Of a stretch of DNA of 63,035 nt, positions 33,401 through 42,441 are shown in pieces. The stretch covers positions 1 to 63,035 of the forward strand of contig VGLU01000005.1 in NCBI GenBank assembly GCA_016882195.1, in the 5' to 3' direction. Numbering within the stretch: position 1 is the stretch's first letter; each line of letters starts with the position of its first letter. The notes beneath the pieces are model-generated. The model was not told where the DNA came from and did no database searches. It worked only from the letters and a program-made list of their open reading frames with translations. Position numbers and translations under genes: made by a program. This DNA comes from Thermoproteota archaeon. Lineage in GTDB: Archaea > Thermoproteota > Methanomethylicia > Methanomethylicales > Methanomethylicaceae.

Positions 33401-34287
33401 ACCTTCAGGTCCTGGGCAACCTCCGTCCTCGGAAATATCTTCCTCGCTTCGTCCTCCAGCACGCGGGCGTCCGGATACCTTGCGCTGATGTGAGTCAGGA
33501 TCAGCCTCTTCACCTTCGCCTCTTTTGCGACGCGGGCAGCAACCTCCGTCGTGGAGTGCCCCTCCATCTCGGCCCAGTCTTTTAAGCCTGAAGCCAATGT
33601 CCCTTCATGTATCAGTATATCTGCCCCCGTAGCAAGCCTCACGATGTTCGGAGAGAATCTCGTGTCCCCGCTGTAGACTAGAATCTTCCCAGGGACAGGC
33701 TCGCCCAGGACATCCTTCGGCTCCACCACCCGCCCATCCCTTAACGTGATCCTCCTCCCAGACTTCAACTCACTCCACAATGGTCCCTCGGGAACTCCAA
33801 GCGCCCTCGCCCTTCTTGGCCTGAACCTGCCGGGGCTCCCCCCCACGACCATGCGGTATGCCATAGTGGCCCTGGAGTGGTCCCCCCAGGCGCCCTCTAT
33901 CCTGTACCTCCTCCCCCTGAATACCTCCCCCTCGCTTACCTCATAGACCGAGAGGTCGAATACAGGCTCGGACATCGTGGCAACTGTGGTCTCCTCTATG
34001 AACTCCTTCAGACCCGGCGGTCCGTAGACCTCCAGCGGGTGTATTCTGTTGAGCAGGTTCATTGTCTGAATCATCCCCGGCAGCCCGAAGATGTGGTCGC
34101 CGTGGAGGTGCGTGACGAATATCCTCATCCTCCTGCAGAGGCCGTACCCTGCCTTCATCATCTGCCTCTGCGTCCCCTCTCCGCAGTCGAAGAGCACGAG
34201 CTCCCCTTCCACCTCCACCAGAATTGCGGGAAGCCCCCTCTCCGGGGTGGGGACACCTGCCGCAGACCCGAGCACCGTCACCTTCAT
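33382..34287 (-). CDS. rnz: Ribonuclease Z (tRNA 3' endonuclease)
   Basis: 301 residues of the metallo-beta-lactamase fold. The histidine motif is FVTHLHGDHIFGLPG, with LVEVEGELVLFDCGEGTQRQ before it. LVYSGDTRFSPNI and ADILIHEGTL supply later ligands, and GHSTTEVAARVAKEA with LTHISARY complete it. It removes 3' trailers before CCA addition. It overlaps the methyltransferase gene upstream by 4 bases and is part of trmG10-rnz, with prs before it. Confidence 0.92.
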   Translation of the reverse strand: MKVTVLGSAAGVPTPERGLPAILVEVEGELVLFDCGEGTQRQMMKAGYGLCRRMRIFVTHLHGDHIFGLPGMIQTMNLLNRIHPLEVYGPPGLKEFIEETTVATMSEPVFDLSVYEVSEGEVFRGRRYRIEGAWGDHSRATMAYRMVVGGSPGRFRPRRARALGVPEGPLWSELKSGRRITLRDGRVVEPKDVLGEPVPGKILVYSGDTRFSPNIVRLATGADILIHEGTLASGLKDWAEMEGHSTTEVAARVAKEAKVKRLILTHISARYPDARVLEDEARKIFPRTEVAQDLKVYELKS

Positions 34288-35339
34288 CTCGATTGCCTCT
34301 CTGCTACTACTATAGACCTCGTCAGGGACTTATGAACCCTCATGCTGTGCTCCTCATGAACCTTAAAGCCAGCCCTCTTCACCAGTTCGGAGGGATTCAA
34401 TTCTATGGGTGCAGCGGTGCAGAGGCAGCCCCCCTCCCTAAGTACCCTGTGGGCTTCCCTGAAGAACCCTGAGAGGATTGTCCTCACATTCTCCCCCCTC
34501 GTGGACGTTCCCCTGCCGTAGGGAGGGTCTGTCGCCATTCCGTCAGCCGTCCTAAGCGGGAGGTTCCTCGCGTCCCCGTGTATCAGGTCGGCCTCAAGCC
34601 CGTAGTGCCTCAGATTCCTCCGCGCCCCCGGCACCATCCTCATGTCCAAGTCCATGCCGCATACGCGGCACCCCACGAGCGCACCCTCTATCAGGAACCC
34701 TCCCGTGCCGCAGAATGGATCGAGAAATACCTCGCCCCTCTTGACCCTCGAAAGGTTGACGAACGCCCTCGAGAGTTTGGGATCTAGCACGCCGGGGTGG
34801 AAGTACGGCCTCGTCTTCGGCCTCCTGGCTGCGAAGGCCCTCCTGTCCGTCTGGAAGTCCAGCGTGTAGAGGAAGACCCCTCCGTCCGTCACCACACCGC
34901 GTATCCAGACCTCTGCCCCCTCAAGGTCGACCCTCGAGTCGGTCTCCCCCTTCACGATCTCCCCCACGATCCCCTGCAGCTCCTGGGTGCCCATCTCCCT
35001 CCAGTACTCCTTGACCCTCGTCACCTTGACGCCGAAGCTCCTCCCCTCCAAAAAGCTCCAGTCCGCGCCACCGCAGCACCTCTCGAAGACGAGCTCTGAG
35101 GGCTCGGATCGAAGAATGAACCTCCCGCCCTCCATGACATATGCCGCCCTCCCCTTGACCGCCTCGCCAGCCCCGCCCTCTGTGTCTATGATCAGGACCT
35201 GATCGTGCCGCGAGACCTGGTGGAACTCCACGCCCTCGGTCTGGAGCACGGCACAGACCTCTGAGTAGGGTATGGTGGGGTGCTCCCCCGACAGTAACAG
35301 GAGGAGCCTCTCAGGGTTTGACTGCCTAACCAAAATCAC
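34284..35339 (-). CDS. trmG10: tRNA (guanine(10)-N2)-methyltransferase, THUMP type
   Basis: 351 residues. The N-terminal half is a THUMP-bearing region (CAVLQTEGVEFHQVSRHDQV to KVTRVKEYWREMG). The C-terminal Rossmann methyltransferase has FLDPFCGTGGFLIEGALVG as SAM motif I and the catalytic ATDPPYGRGTSTRG (N6/N2-amino type DPPY). FHPGVLDPKLSRAFVNLSRV is typical of the Trm11/TrmG10 group. It modifies G10 of tRNA. Overlaps of 4 bases on both sides tie it to prs and rnz. Confidence 0.88.
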   Translation of the reverse strand: MILVRQSNPERLLLLLSGEHPTIPYSEVCAVLQTEGVEFHQVSRHDQVLIIDTEGGAGEAVKGRAAYVMEGGRFILRSEPSELVFERCCGGADWSFLEGRSFGVKVTRVKEYWREMGTQELQGIVGEIVKGETDSRVDLEGAEVWIRGVVTDGGVFLYTLDFQTDRRAFAARRPKTRPYFHPGVLDPKLSRAFVNLSRVKRGEVFLDPFCGTGGFLIEGALVGCRVCGMDLDMRMVPGARRNLRHYGLEADLIHGDARNLPLRTADGMATDPPYGRGTSTRGENVRTILSGFFREAHRVLREGGCLCTAAPIELNPSELVKRAGFKVHEEHSMRVHKSLTRSIVVAERQSR

Positions 35340-36205
35340 CTAAACTCCTTAGCAATAAGGGGCGCCACGGAGATCTTGCTTATCTCACTCTCCACCGTGT
35401 CCGTCCCCAGCACCTCATCCAGCCCAGCGCCCTTCATCCTCTCGTAGGCTCCTGCCACCAGTAGGGGATGCGTACAGACGGCGATGACCCTCCTCGCTCC
35501 TCCATCCTTCAAGATCTTGCAGGCGTTTGCGATGGTCCCGCCGGTGCTGATGAGGTCGTCTGTTATCACCACGTCCCTCCCCCTCGCGTCCACCCTGTCT
35601 CCCTTGACCGTGGTCGCTCCCGTGATCCTGTCCCTTGCCTTCTCGAAGTTCCCGTACTCGGCCCCGATCCTCTCGCCGATCCTCCTCGCGATGTCTAGGG
35701 CACCCTTGTCCGGGGAGAGGATGTACGGTTTCTTGAGCCCCATACCCCTGAGGTGATCCGCTATAACCCCGGTGGCGTGAAGGTTCTTTGCCTTGATCTT
35801 GAACTCACCCAAGGAAAGCTCCTTGTGGATGTCCACCGTGTAGAACCCGTCCGCGCCGGCCGCCTCTATCAGCCTGAAGATCGTATTAACGCTCACCGCC
35901 TCGCCGTCCCTGAACCTGGTGTCCTGTCTCGAGTAGGCCATGTACGGGACAACGACCCTCACCTTGGTCGCCCCCAGGTCCTTCAGCGTGTCGATCAGAA
36001 GGAGAAGCTCGATCACCCTCTTGTCCGGCTGGGGGTACGTCGTGTGAACCAAGACGACCTCCTCGCCCTTCACGCCCTCCGCCACACGTATGTACGACTC
36101 ACCGTCTGGGAAGTTCTTGTAGTCCACCCCGACTTTCTTGGCGCCGATGATCTGGGCGACGCCCTCGCCAACCTTTGGCGATGATGGTCCGGGAACGACG
36201 ATCAT
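35336..36205 (-). CDS. prs: Ribose-phosphate pyrophosphokinase
   Basis: Makes PRPP from ribose 5-phosphate and ATP. ATG 36205 (MIVVPGPSSPKVGEG) fits archaeal N-termini better than the upstream in-frame start at 36220. FPDGESYIRV is conserved, VVPYMAYSRQDTRFRDGEAVS is the flexible ATP loop region, and the PRPP-binding loop is DVVITDDLISTGGTIANA. 289 residues. PRPP is consumed by the NAPRTase-like enzyme elsewhere in the window. It is the first gene of prs-trmG10-rnz, divergent from amrS. Confidence 0.92.
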   Translation of the reverse strand: MIVVPGPSSPKVGEGVAQIIGAKKVGVDYKNFPDGESYIRVAEGVKGEEVVLVHTTYPQPDKRVIELLLLIDTLKDLGATKVRVVVPYMAYSRQDTRFRDGEAVSVNTIFRLIEAAGADGFYTVDIHKELSLGEFKIKAKNLHATGVIADHLRGMGLKKPYILSPDKGALDIARRIGERIGAEYGNFEKARDRITGATTVKGDRVDARGRDVVITDDLISTGGTIANACKILKDGGARRVIAVCTHPLLVAGAYERMKGAGLDEVLGTDTVESEISKISVAPLIAKEFR

Positions 36206-36275
36206 GTCATCATCCTCCAAACTCTTATCTTTCGCCTCGTCTTAAGAGGTTTATGGAGTGATCGGATTGGAGGCC

Positions 36276-37268
36276 ATGCTCTACGAGAAGCTTGGCTCCG
36301 ACGTGGTGAAGTGCAACCTCTGCGGCTGGAGGTGCACGATACAGCCCGGGAAGAGGGGCGTCTGCTCCGTACGGGAGAACCGGGGCGGTACCCTCTACTC
36401 GCTGGTCTACGGAAAGGCCTGCTCGTACGCAGTCGACCCCATCGAGAAGAAGCCGCTGTACCACTTCCATCCCGGGACGACGGCCTTCTCGGTCGCCACC
36501 GTGGGGTGCAACTTCAGGTGCATCTTCTGCGACAACTGGAGCATAAGCCAGGAGAAGGAGATCACGGGCGAGAACCTGCCCCCAGAGAGTATAGTAGCCA
36601 TGGCGAAGGCGACGGGCTGCAGATCCGTCAGCTACACCTACACCGAGCCGACCATATTCTTCGAGTACGCCTACGATACCGCCAAACTCGCCCACAGGGA
36701 GGGGCTCTACAACACCTTCGTCACCAACGGCTACATGACCCCTGAGGCAATCGACACCATAGACGGGTACCTAGACGCCGCCACCGTGGACTTCAAGGGC
36801 AGCGGCGATCCCAACTTCTACAGAAACTTCTGCAAGGTTACCAACCTCGAGCCCGTCTACCAGGCCCTCGCCGAGATGAAGCGCAAGAAGATCTTCATCG
36901 AGATAACGGACCTAATAGTCACGGGCGGGGGCGACGCAAAGGAGCCCTTCATAAAACTCGTGGAATGGATACACGACGAGCTGGGCGAGGGGACCCCCTT
37001 CCACATACTCAGGTTCTTCCCCAGCTACAAATATGACGGCCATGGCCCGCCCACGGTCTCCTATCTGGAGGAGCTCTGGCAGGCATCAAAGGAGATCGGC
37101 CTGAAGTACGTTTACCTCGGCAACGTAATGAGCCACAAGTACGAGAACACCTACTGCCCACGCTGCGGGAAGAACGTAATAGATCGATCAGGCTTCGAGG
37201 TCACGTCCATCAATCTGAAGGGAGGAAATTGCGCCTTCTGTGGTGAAGGGATAAACGTCGTGGTCTAG
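36276..37268 (+). CDS. amrS: AmmeMemoRadiSam-system radical SAM enzyme (PflA-like)
   Basis: About 330 residues. N-terminal CNLCGWRCTIQPGKRGVCSVREN is the auxiliary cysteine region of this subgroup. The radical SAM motif is GCNFRCIFCDNWSISQE. YTYTEPTIFFEYAYDTAKLA and FHILRFFPSYKYDG are family-specific. The C-terminus adds a zinc ribbon, CPRCGKNVID...CAFCGEG. The AmmeMemoRadiSam trio is conserved in archaea but its product is not established, and the other two members are not in this window. ATG 36276 has ggagg four bases upstream; GTG 36258 is also in frame. Confidence 0.83.
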   Translation: MLYEKLGSDVVKCNLCGWRCTIQPGKRGVCSVRENRGGTLYSLVYGKACSYAVDPIEKKPLYHFHPGTTAFSVATVGCNFRCIFCDNWSISQEKEITGENLPPESIVAMAKATGCRSVSYTYTEPTIFFEYAYDTAKLAHREGLYNTFVTNGYMTPEAIDTIDGYLDAATVDFKGSGDPNFYRNFCKVTNLEPVYQALAEMKRKKIFIEITDLIVTGGGDAKEPFIKLVEWIHDELGEGTPFHILRFFPSYKYDGHGPPTVSYLEELWQASKEIGLKYVYLGNVMSHKYENTYCPRCGKNVIDRSGFEVTSINLKGGNCAFCGEGINVVV

Positions 37269-37281
37269 ATCAGAATAGGAG

Positions 37282-38415
37282 GTGATCAGTATCTGGGTGT
37301 TGGTACGTCCCGACGCTGCGTCCGCGCTGGAGGATCCGAAGGTGCTGTCCGCCCTGCCCCGCTATGTTGACGTGGTCAAGAACAGGCGCATTGCCAAGTT
37401 TCTCATAAGCCGTATGGTCCCTGCAGACTACTCTGACAACCCCTCGACAGAAGAGCTCTGGATGGTGCATGAGAAGGCGTTGGCGAGCGAGGCCGAACTG
37501 GAGGAGTCCCTCGATAGGGGCAAGGTAAAGATTGGCGATCTGCATCCTCCCACGAGGTCCCTGCTTCACCTAAAACACCTCCTCGGAAGGAGGATCCTCG
37601 AATCATGCGTGCTATGCGAGCGGAGGTGCATGAAGAACAGGCTCAGGGGCGAGCTGGGCTACTGCAGGATCGGGGAGGAGATGAAGGTCTCGTCCTACTT
37701 CGAGCACATGGGCGAGGAGCCTGAGGTGGTCCCAAGTTTTACGGTATACGACCCTCGTATACGCACGTAGGTCGGCCGAGTTAGCTTGGGCTGCAACTTC
37801 AGGTGCATCCACTGCCAGAACTGGAGCATAAGCCAGCAGTTCGAGGAGGGGTCGGTCATCCCCCAGAAGGAGGTGGCCCTGCTCATAGACATCGCGAGGA
37901 GGGATGGCTGCAGGAACCAGAACTGGGTGGGAGGCGATCCCATACCCCACATACCCTTCTGGCTCGGGGTCCTGCTATACGAGAAGGAGAACACACCGGT
38001 CTTCTTCAACACCAACGGTCACTACAGTCAGGAGTCCTCGGAGCTGCTGAAGGGGGTGGCGGACGTCTACAAGATTGACTTCAAGTACGGCTCGGACAGG
38101 TGTGCCGAGAGGATCTCGGACGCACCAAGGTACTGGGAGACCGTGACCAGGAACCTTCGGTCCGCGAAGAGGTACGGCGAGTTGCTCATCCGCGTTCTGG
38201 TGCTCCCGGGTCACCTCGACTGCTGCCTCTGCCACATACTGAAGTTCATCTCGGAGGAGCTGGGGAAGAATACCCGGGTGAACCTGATGGATCAGTACAC
38301 TCCGCACTGGAGGGCAGGGGAGTTGCCCGAGCTCTCCAAGCGACTGACGCCCCAAGAATGGAGGAGGGCAGTGGCTATGGCAGAGGATGCTGGTCTAACC
38401 AACGTCACCATGTGA
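37282..38415 (+). pseudogene. Second radical SAM (PflA/PflX-like) gene with an in-frame TAG
   Basis: One reading frame from 37282 to 38415 interrupted only by TAG at 37768-37770. The upstream part (162 residues) has the auxiliary cysteines CVLCERRCMKNRLRGELGYC and ends FTVYDPRIRT. After the stop come 5-6 codons and then GCNFRCIHCQNWSIS, the radical SAM motif. The C-terminal part is complete, with FNTNGHYSQE and LVLPGHLDCC. Without the stop the protein would be 377 residues. TAG ends many genes here (for example enolase, amrS, S8e), so recoding is unlikely. A nonsense mutation, read error or restart at a downstream codon are the options. Confidence 0.75.
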
Positions 38416-38425
38416 GCGGGTTCTG

Positions 38426-39660
38426 TTAAGCCTTCTTCTGAAGACTCGACTTCAGGGCATCGACTCCGGGGATTACCGTAGGCGTCGGGTTCCCTCTCAT
38501 AGCTTCAACTGCCCCGCCTTTCGCCAATGGCAAGGAACTGCCGAACCTCAGCAGCCCCTTCCGAGACAGGTTCTTTGCAGCAACCACATCTCGGTCTTCC
38601 CATATTCTACATAATGAACACCACAACTGCCTCTTCTGCCCAAATTGGAGTCTCTCCCCGCATCTTGGGCATTCAGTTGAGGTGTTCCTCGTCTCGCCTT
38701 TCGTTAGGTGAATTATTGGAATACCTGACCATCTCGCCTTGTACTCTATCTGCCTCTGTACCTCCCAGAAAGGCCAAGAATTCATCGATCCTCTATACTT
38801 CGTCCCTTGGTAGTTACCCCTTCGATAAAGCCCTTTTATTCTCTTAATATCTTCGAGGACTATTGCTTCTTTGTTCGCCAGTGCGGTCTTGACCACGTCC
38901 TTCGTTACGTTGTGTAGTATTCTGATGGTTCTGTTTTTCCTCCTTGCACCGTATTTGGAGGCGATCTTCCCCCCTTATCCGCACATCATTCCCTCCTAAA
39001 TGATGCAACAACTTCTTTTGTCATCTCCGCTATCTTCATGCATTTTGAAGTCATACTGTTTTATTGTCGAGTCGTTACCGTATGTGATGTTGCGCAGGTT
39101 CCTGTCAACACCAGCAGTCTTGGTGCATTCGATCTCCTGTACTTCCTTGGAGATGCAGATGCTCAGCACAGAAGCCGTAAGTGTGAAGGAGCGCACCCTC
39201 GATGCGGGGTCGGACAGCACCGCCTGAGTATGTGCATTCAAAAGTATTTCAAAGAATTCCCCGCGACCCAAAGATATTCTCAAGACCATCTTATTTGCAT
39301 CTAATTTGAAACCGTAGCAGGAAACGAGCTGTTTCTTAACGGCATACGGACTTCTGGTTGGGATCCCTCTTCGCAACGACTTCTTCCTTGATGCGAGTAT
39401 CCCAGCAGCCCTTGAGATGGCGCATAACTTGTAGGATGGCACATCATAGTGATGAAGTTCATGATATGCCTTCAATGAGAGTGATTTAAGCGATGAAACG
39501 TTGCTGGTGGTGCCTATTCTTATACAGTTGTTAACCATCCGTCTAAACAGTTCTAGCAGTTCTAGGACCCTGTTTGAAGGCGTGTAGTTTTGCTTGGTGC
39601 TCTTTAAAGCTAGCACGTCTAATGGCTTCCTCGCAATATTTGTTAATATATAAACCCAAC
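38426..39660 (-). pseudogene. Decayed tnpB transposon gene
   Basis: Minus-strand remnant of a TnpB. The 5' part (about 39660-38996) contains SNRVLELLELFRRMVNNCIR and the RuvC-I segment AGVDRNLRNITYGN. It then reaches TAG at 38996-38998 and TAA at 38975-38977. Other frames restore family sequence there (KIAEMTKEVVASFRR, NDVRIRG), so several small frameshifts have accumulated. The 3' part (about 38974-38426) resumes with KIASKYGARRKNRTIRI, IVLEDIKRIKGL (RuvC-II), CPRCGERL...CSLC and DRDVVAAKN (RuvC-III). It lies directly after the broken radical SAM gene. No tnpA is associated. Confidence 0.85.
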
Positions 39661-39715
39661 GAACACTGCAGAACGTATTAATATACGTGACGAAATTACA
39701 ACTTGGGGCGTCCTC

Positions 39716-39916
39716 ATGACTGGTGCGTGTCCTGAGTGTGGTGGAGAGCTGAAGTTTGACTCTATTCATAAGAGGTACGTCTGTCAGAGCTGTGGACTTG
39801 CAGTTACCCGCGAGGAGATAGACGATATCAGGGCCAAATACGTGGCTGCCAACCCTGAAGAGGAGAAGGAGAGGCGGCGAAAGGAGTACCTGAAGTGGTG
39901 GACCACAAAGAAGTAG
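39716..39916 (+). CDS. Small zinc-ribbon protein
   Basis: 66 residues. A TFIIB-like zinc ribbon CPECGGEL...CQSCGLAV spans residues 5-28. It is followed by a charged helix rich in Glu, Arg and Lys (EEEKERRRKEYLKWWTTKK). The ribbon resembles the N-terminal ribbon of TFB but there is no cyclin fold. It could bind RNA, DNA or a polymerase; no function is known to me. A TATA-like taatata (39680-39686) flanked by acgt half-sites precedes it. It is six bases before the CinA-like gene. Confidence 0.7.
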   Translation: MTGACPECGGELKFDSIHKRYVCQSCGLAVTREEIDDIRAKYVAANPEEEKERRRKEYLKWWTTKK

Positions 39917-39922
39917 CGCCGG

Positions 39923-40717
39923 GTGTTGGATATAAACGCCGAGATAATCACCTTAGGCAGGGAGCTGCTGATAGGCAAGACCGTCAACACCAACGCATCT
40001 TGGATAGCCAGCCAGCTTACCGCCCTTGGAATAACAGTCACTAGGATAAACGTGGCGGGAGACACGGTTGGCGAGATATCCTCTACCATTGCAGAGGCCC
40101 TTGGGAGGAGGCCCTCAATCCTCGTAACGACTGGAGGACTTGGGCCCACATACGATGACCTGACAATAGATGGCCTCGCCGCTGCGACGCGCACACCGAA
40201 GGAGGTCAATAAGGAGGCCCTGCGACTCGTCCAGGCGAAGTACCGCGCGATGAAATTGGAGATGACTTCATCACGGTACAAGCTAGCAATGATGCCCGTG
40301 GGGGCCAGACCGTTGGTCAACGAATACGGATCCGCGCCGGGGGTCTTTGTAGAGTTCGGAGGAACCATGATCTTCTCCCTCCCAGGTGTTCCCCGCGAGA
40401 TGATGGCGATGTTCACGTCCCAGGTCTTGAAGGTGATCCTGCAGAGCGTTCCCTCCCAGACCTTCAGGGAGAGGTTCTTCATAATCGAGGGGATGCCAGA
40501 GTCCTCGCTGGCCCCCATCATCAATGGATGGATCTCCTCGAACAGGAGGGTCTACCTCAAGTCCCACCCCGGGGGCACGGAGTCCGCACCCACCATAACC
40601 ATCCACCTCTCCGCGGCGGGCAGCGATGCAGCGGATCTGGACGATGTGCTTTTAAGGGCGGAGGAATCATTTTCAAGACTCGTGATGAAGGCTGGTGGTA
40701 AGGTAAGGAGGCAGTAG
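39923..40717 (+). CDS. CinA-like MoCF-domain protein (NMN deamidase-related)
   Basis: 264 residues. The N-terminal MoCF_biosynth domain has AEIITLGRELLIGKTVNTNA and ILVTTGGLGPTYDDLTIDGL. MIFSLPGVPREMMAMF follows, matching the COG1058 domain of CinA. The C-terminal deamidase domain of bacterial CinA is absent, as in most archaea. The likely role is pyrophosphatase or NAD-related salvage rather than molybdopterin synthesis, though the fold is shared with MoaB at 9114. The start is GTG 39923 or TTG 39926. The stop is two bases before the GPN GTPase. Confidence 0.8.
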   Translation: MLDINAEIITLGRELLIGKTVNTNASWIASQLTALGITVTRINVAGDTVGEISSTIAEALGRRPSILVTTGGLGPTYDDLTIDGLAAATRTPKEVNKEALRLVQAKYRAMKLEMTSSRYKLAMMPVGARPLVNEYGSAPGVFVEFGGTMIFSLPGVPREMMAMFTSQVLKVILQSVPSQTFRERFFIIEGMPESSLAPIINGWISSNRRVYLKSHPGGTESAPTITIHLSAAGSDAADLDDVLLRAEESFSRLVMKAGGKVRRQ

Positions 40718-40719
40718 AG

Positions 40720-41475
40720 TTGAACTTCGTATTCATAACGGGCACCGCCGGCTCCGGGAAGTCCACGCTTGCCCTGTCATTAGAGGGGCGGCTCCATAGC
40801 TCCGAGGTGGATGTCGCCACCGTGAACCTCGACCCTGGAGTCCTCTGGTTGCCCTACACGCCGGACGTTGACATCCGCGACTATGTCAACTACGAGAGGA
40901 TGATCGAGGAGTACAAGCTGGGGCCGAACGGCGCGCTTGTGGCCTGTGTCGATGCCGCCGTGAACCACGTGGACGAGATGAAGGGAGAGCTCGAGAAGCT
41001 CGGTCCGGACTACGTCTTGGTGGACACGCCCGGGCAGATGGAGCTATTCGCCTACCGTGACTCTGGCACGTTCATAGCCTCAGCCCTGTCGGACAACAAC
41101 TTTTCCGTCCTTTTCCTGGCAGACTCCCTCTTCCTCAACAGGGCCTCAGACTACGTTGCCGTCCTCCTCCTTGCGTCCTCCATCAATGCGCGGTTCAAGG
41201 TGCCCCAGATAAACTGCATCTCCAAGGTGGATCTCCTGCCCAAGGAGCTCTACGACCGTGGATTGTTATGGATCTCCGATCCAGAGCTTTTAAAGGAGGC
41301 TTTTTTGGCAGAGTCCCATGACCTCAAGACAGAGATGTCCGAGAGGCTGTTGGACATGCTCATCGATATTGGTGCCTTAGGAGAGTTTATATTTACGTCC
41401 TCAAATACTGGAGAGGGACTGGACGATCTGTATGCACAGATGCAACGCGTACATACTGGCGGAGAAGACCGCTAG
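40720..41475 (+). CDS. GPN-loop GTPase
   Basis: 251 residues. Walker A is FITGTAGSGKSTLALSLEG, VATVNLDPGVLWLPYTPDVD is the switch region, and KLGPNGALVACVDAAV contains the family-defining GPN insert. DYVLVDTPGQMELFAYRDSG is switch II and INCISKVDLLP the base-recognition motif. Eukaryotic relatives assemble RNA polymerase II; archaeal ones are homodimers of unknown client. The start is TTG 40720 with aaggaggcag upstream, coupling it to the CinA-like gene. Confidence 0.9.
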   Translation: MNFVFITGTAGSGKSTLALSLEGRLHSSEVDVATVNLDPGVLWLPYTPDVDIRDYVNYERMIEEYKLGPNGALVACVDAAVNHVDEMKGELEKLGPDYVLVDTPGQMELFAYRDSGTFIASALSDNNFSVLFLADSLFLNRASDYVAVLLLASSINARFKVPQINCISKVDLLPKELYDRGLLWISDPELLKEAFLAESHDLKTEMSERLLDMLIDIGALGEFIFTSSNTGEGLDDLYAQMQRVHTGGEDR

Positions 41476-41494
41476 TGCATAATGGTGATACCCA

Positions 41495-42367
41495 ATGGAG
41501 AATCGGCAGTCCGAACTTGGTGCCGTATCAAGACAGATGAATGCCATCCGGGATCAGATAGATGCTGGCTACCAAAAACTAGACCGCCTTCACAAAAGGA
41601 AGTCTGAGATACTCGACAAGCTGAAGGAGTTGCGCGAGAGGGCTGCGACCTATAAGGCGTCTAGGGATGAGAGGAATAAGATCATTGTCGAGAAGAAGGC
41701 GGTTCGAGACCAGCTACACAAGGATAAGGCGAAGATCTCCGAAAAGATCAATGAACTGATCTTGAGGAAGAGGGCCGTCCTCTCAACCGTGAACGACAAT
41801 GAGGATGAGTTGCTTTGGCAGTTGAAGGAGATCAGCTGGAGGTACCAGACGACCTCGCTTACGCTCAACGAAGACCGCAAAGCCGTCCAGAGGATCTCCG
41901 AGCTGGAAAAGAGGCTCGTTATCTTCAAGAAGGTAAAGGAGGTTGACCAGGATATAGGGCGCCACCGAGCAATGTTTGACGAACTGAAGGCGAAAGCCAA
42001 CACTGTCCACAGCGAGATCCTTGCCTTGGCCGTGGAGTCAAAGAATTACCACGAGGCCCTCATGAAGTGCTACAAAGATCGGGCTGCCCTCGTCGTGGAG
42101 CTCAACCAGATCAAGGCGGAGACGGACAAGTTCAGGGACGAAATAGGCAGGTCCAAGGACGAACTCTTCGCAACGCAGGTTCAATACAAGGTCGTCAGAA
42201 ACCTTGCCATAAAGCAGAAGGCCGAGACACTCGCGGAGCAGGCAAAGCTCATAATCAATAGGCGGTCCGAGCTGGCAGAGAAGGCAAACGAGAAGCTGAA
42301 AAACGGGGGGCGCCTCACGTTCGAGGAGTTCGCCGCGATGCTAGAAGTGAAGGGCACCTCCACCTAA
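41495..42367 (+). CDS. Coiled-coil protein (COG1340-like)
   Basis: 290 residues, almost wholly charged coiled coil from about residue 5 to 265 (Lys/Glu/Arg-rich heptads such as KLDRLHKRKSEILDKLKELR). It ends in a short GRLTFEEFAAMLE segment that resembles the C-terminus of archaeal COG1340 proteins. No signal peptide, membrane span or enzyme motif is visible. The function is unknown; scaffold or SMC-hinge-like roles are guesses. It lies 20 bases after the GPN gene and is followed by a hairpin at 42379. Confidence 0.75.
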   Translation: MENRQSELGAVSRQMNAIRDQIDAGYQKLDRLHKRKSEILDKLKELRERAATYKASRDERNKIIVEKKAVRDQLHKDKAKISEKINELILRKRAVLSTVNDNEDELLWQLKEISWRYQTTSLTLNEDRKAVQRISELEKRLVIFKKVKEVDQDIGRHRAMFDELKAKANTVHSEILALAVESKNYHEALMKCYKDRAALVVELNQIKAETDKFRDEIGRSKDELFATQVQYKVVRNLAIKQKAETLAEQAKLIINRRSELAEKANEKLKNGGRLTFEEFAAMLEVKGTST

Positions 42368-42378
42368 TTATTTAAAGC

Positions 42379-42397
42379 TTTCTGTTTTTCACAGAAA
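42379..42397 (+). terminator. Hairpin after the coiled-coil gene
   Basis: tttctgt (42379-42385) pairs with acagaaa (42391-42397) around a T-rich loop. The flanks are AT-rich (atttaaagc before, atattttaaac after). It lies 12 bases beyond the stop at 42367 and before the DUF373 start, so it may end the upstream transcript. The downstream ttttaaac may serve as TATA for DUF373. Confidence 0.4.
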
Positions 42398-42441
42398 TAT
42401 TTTAAACTCATAAAATACTTTATCCTTTATTAGTGTAAAGA

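Noticed and set aside
37768-37770. TAG read as pyrrolysine in the radical SAM gene
   Set aside because: TAG is used as an ordinary stop by many intact genes here (8389-8655, enolase, amrS, 39716-39916, GPN GTPase, S8e, fibrillarin), which is not expected in a pyrrolysine-reading organism. No Pyl machinery is in the window.
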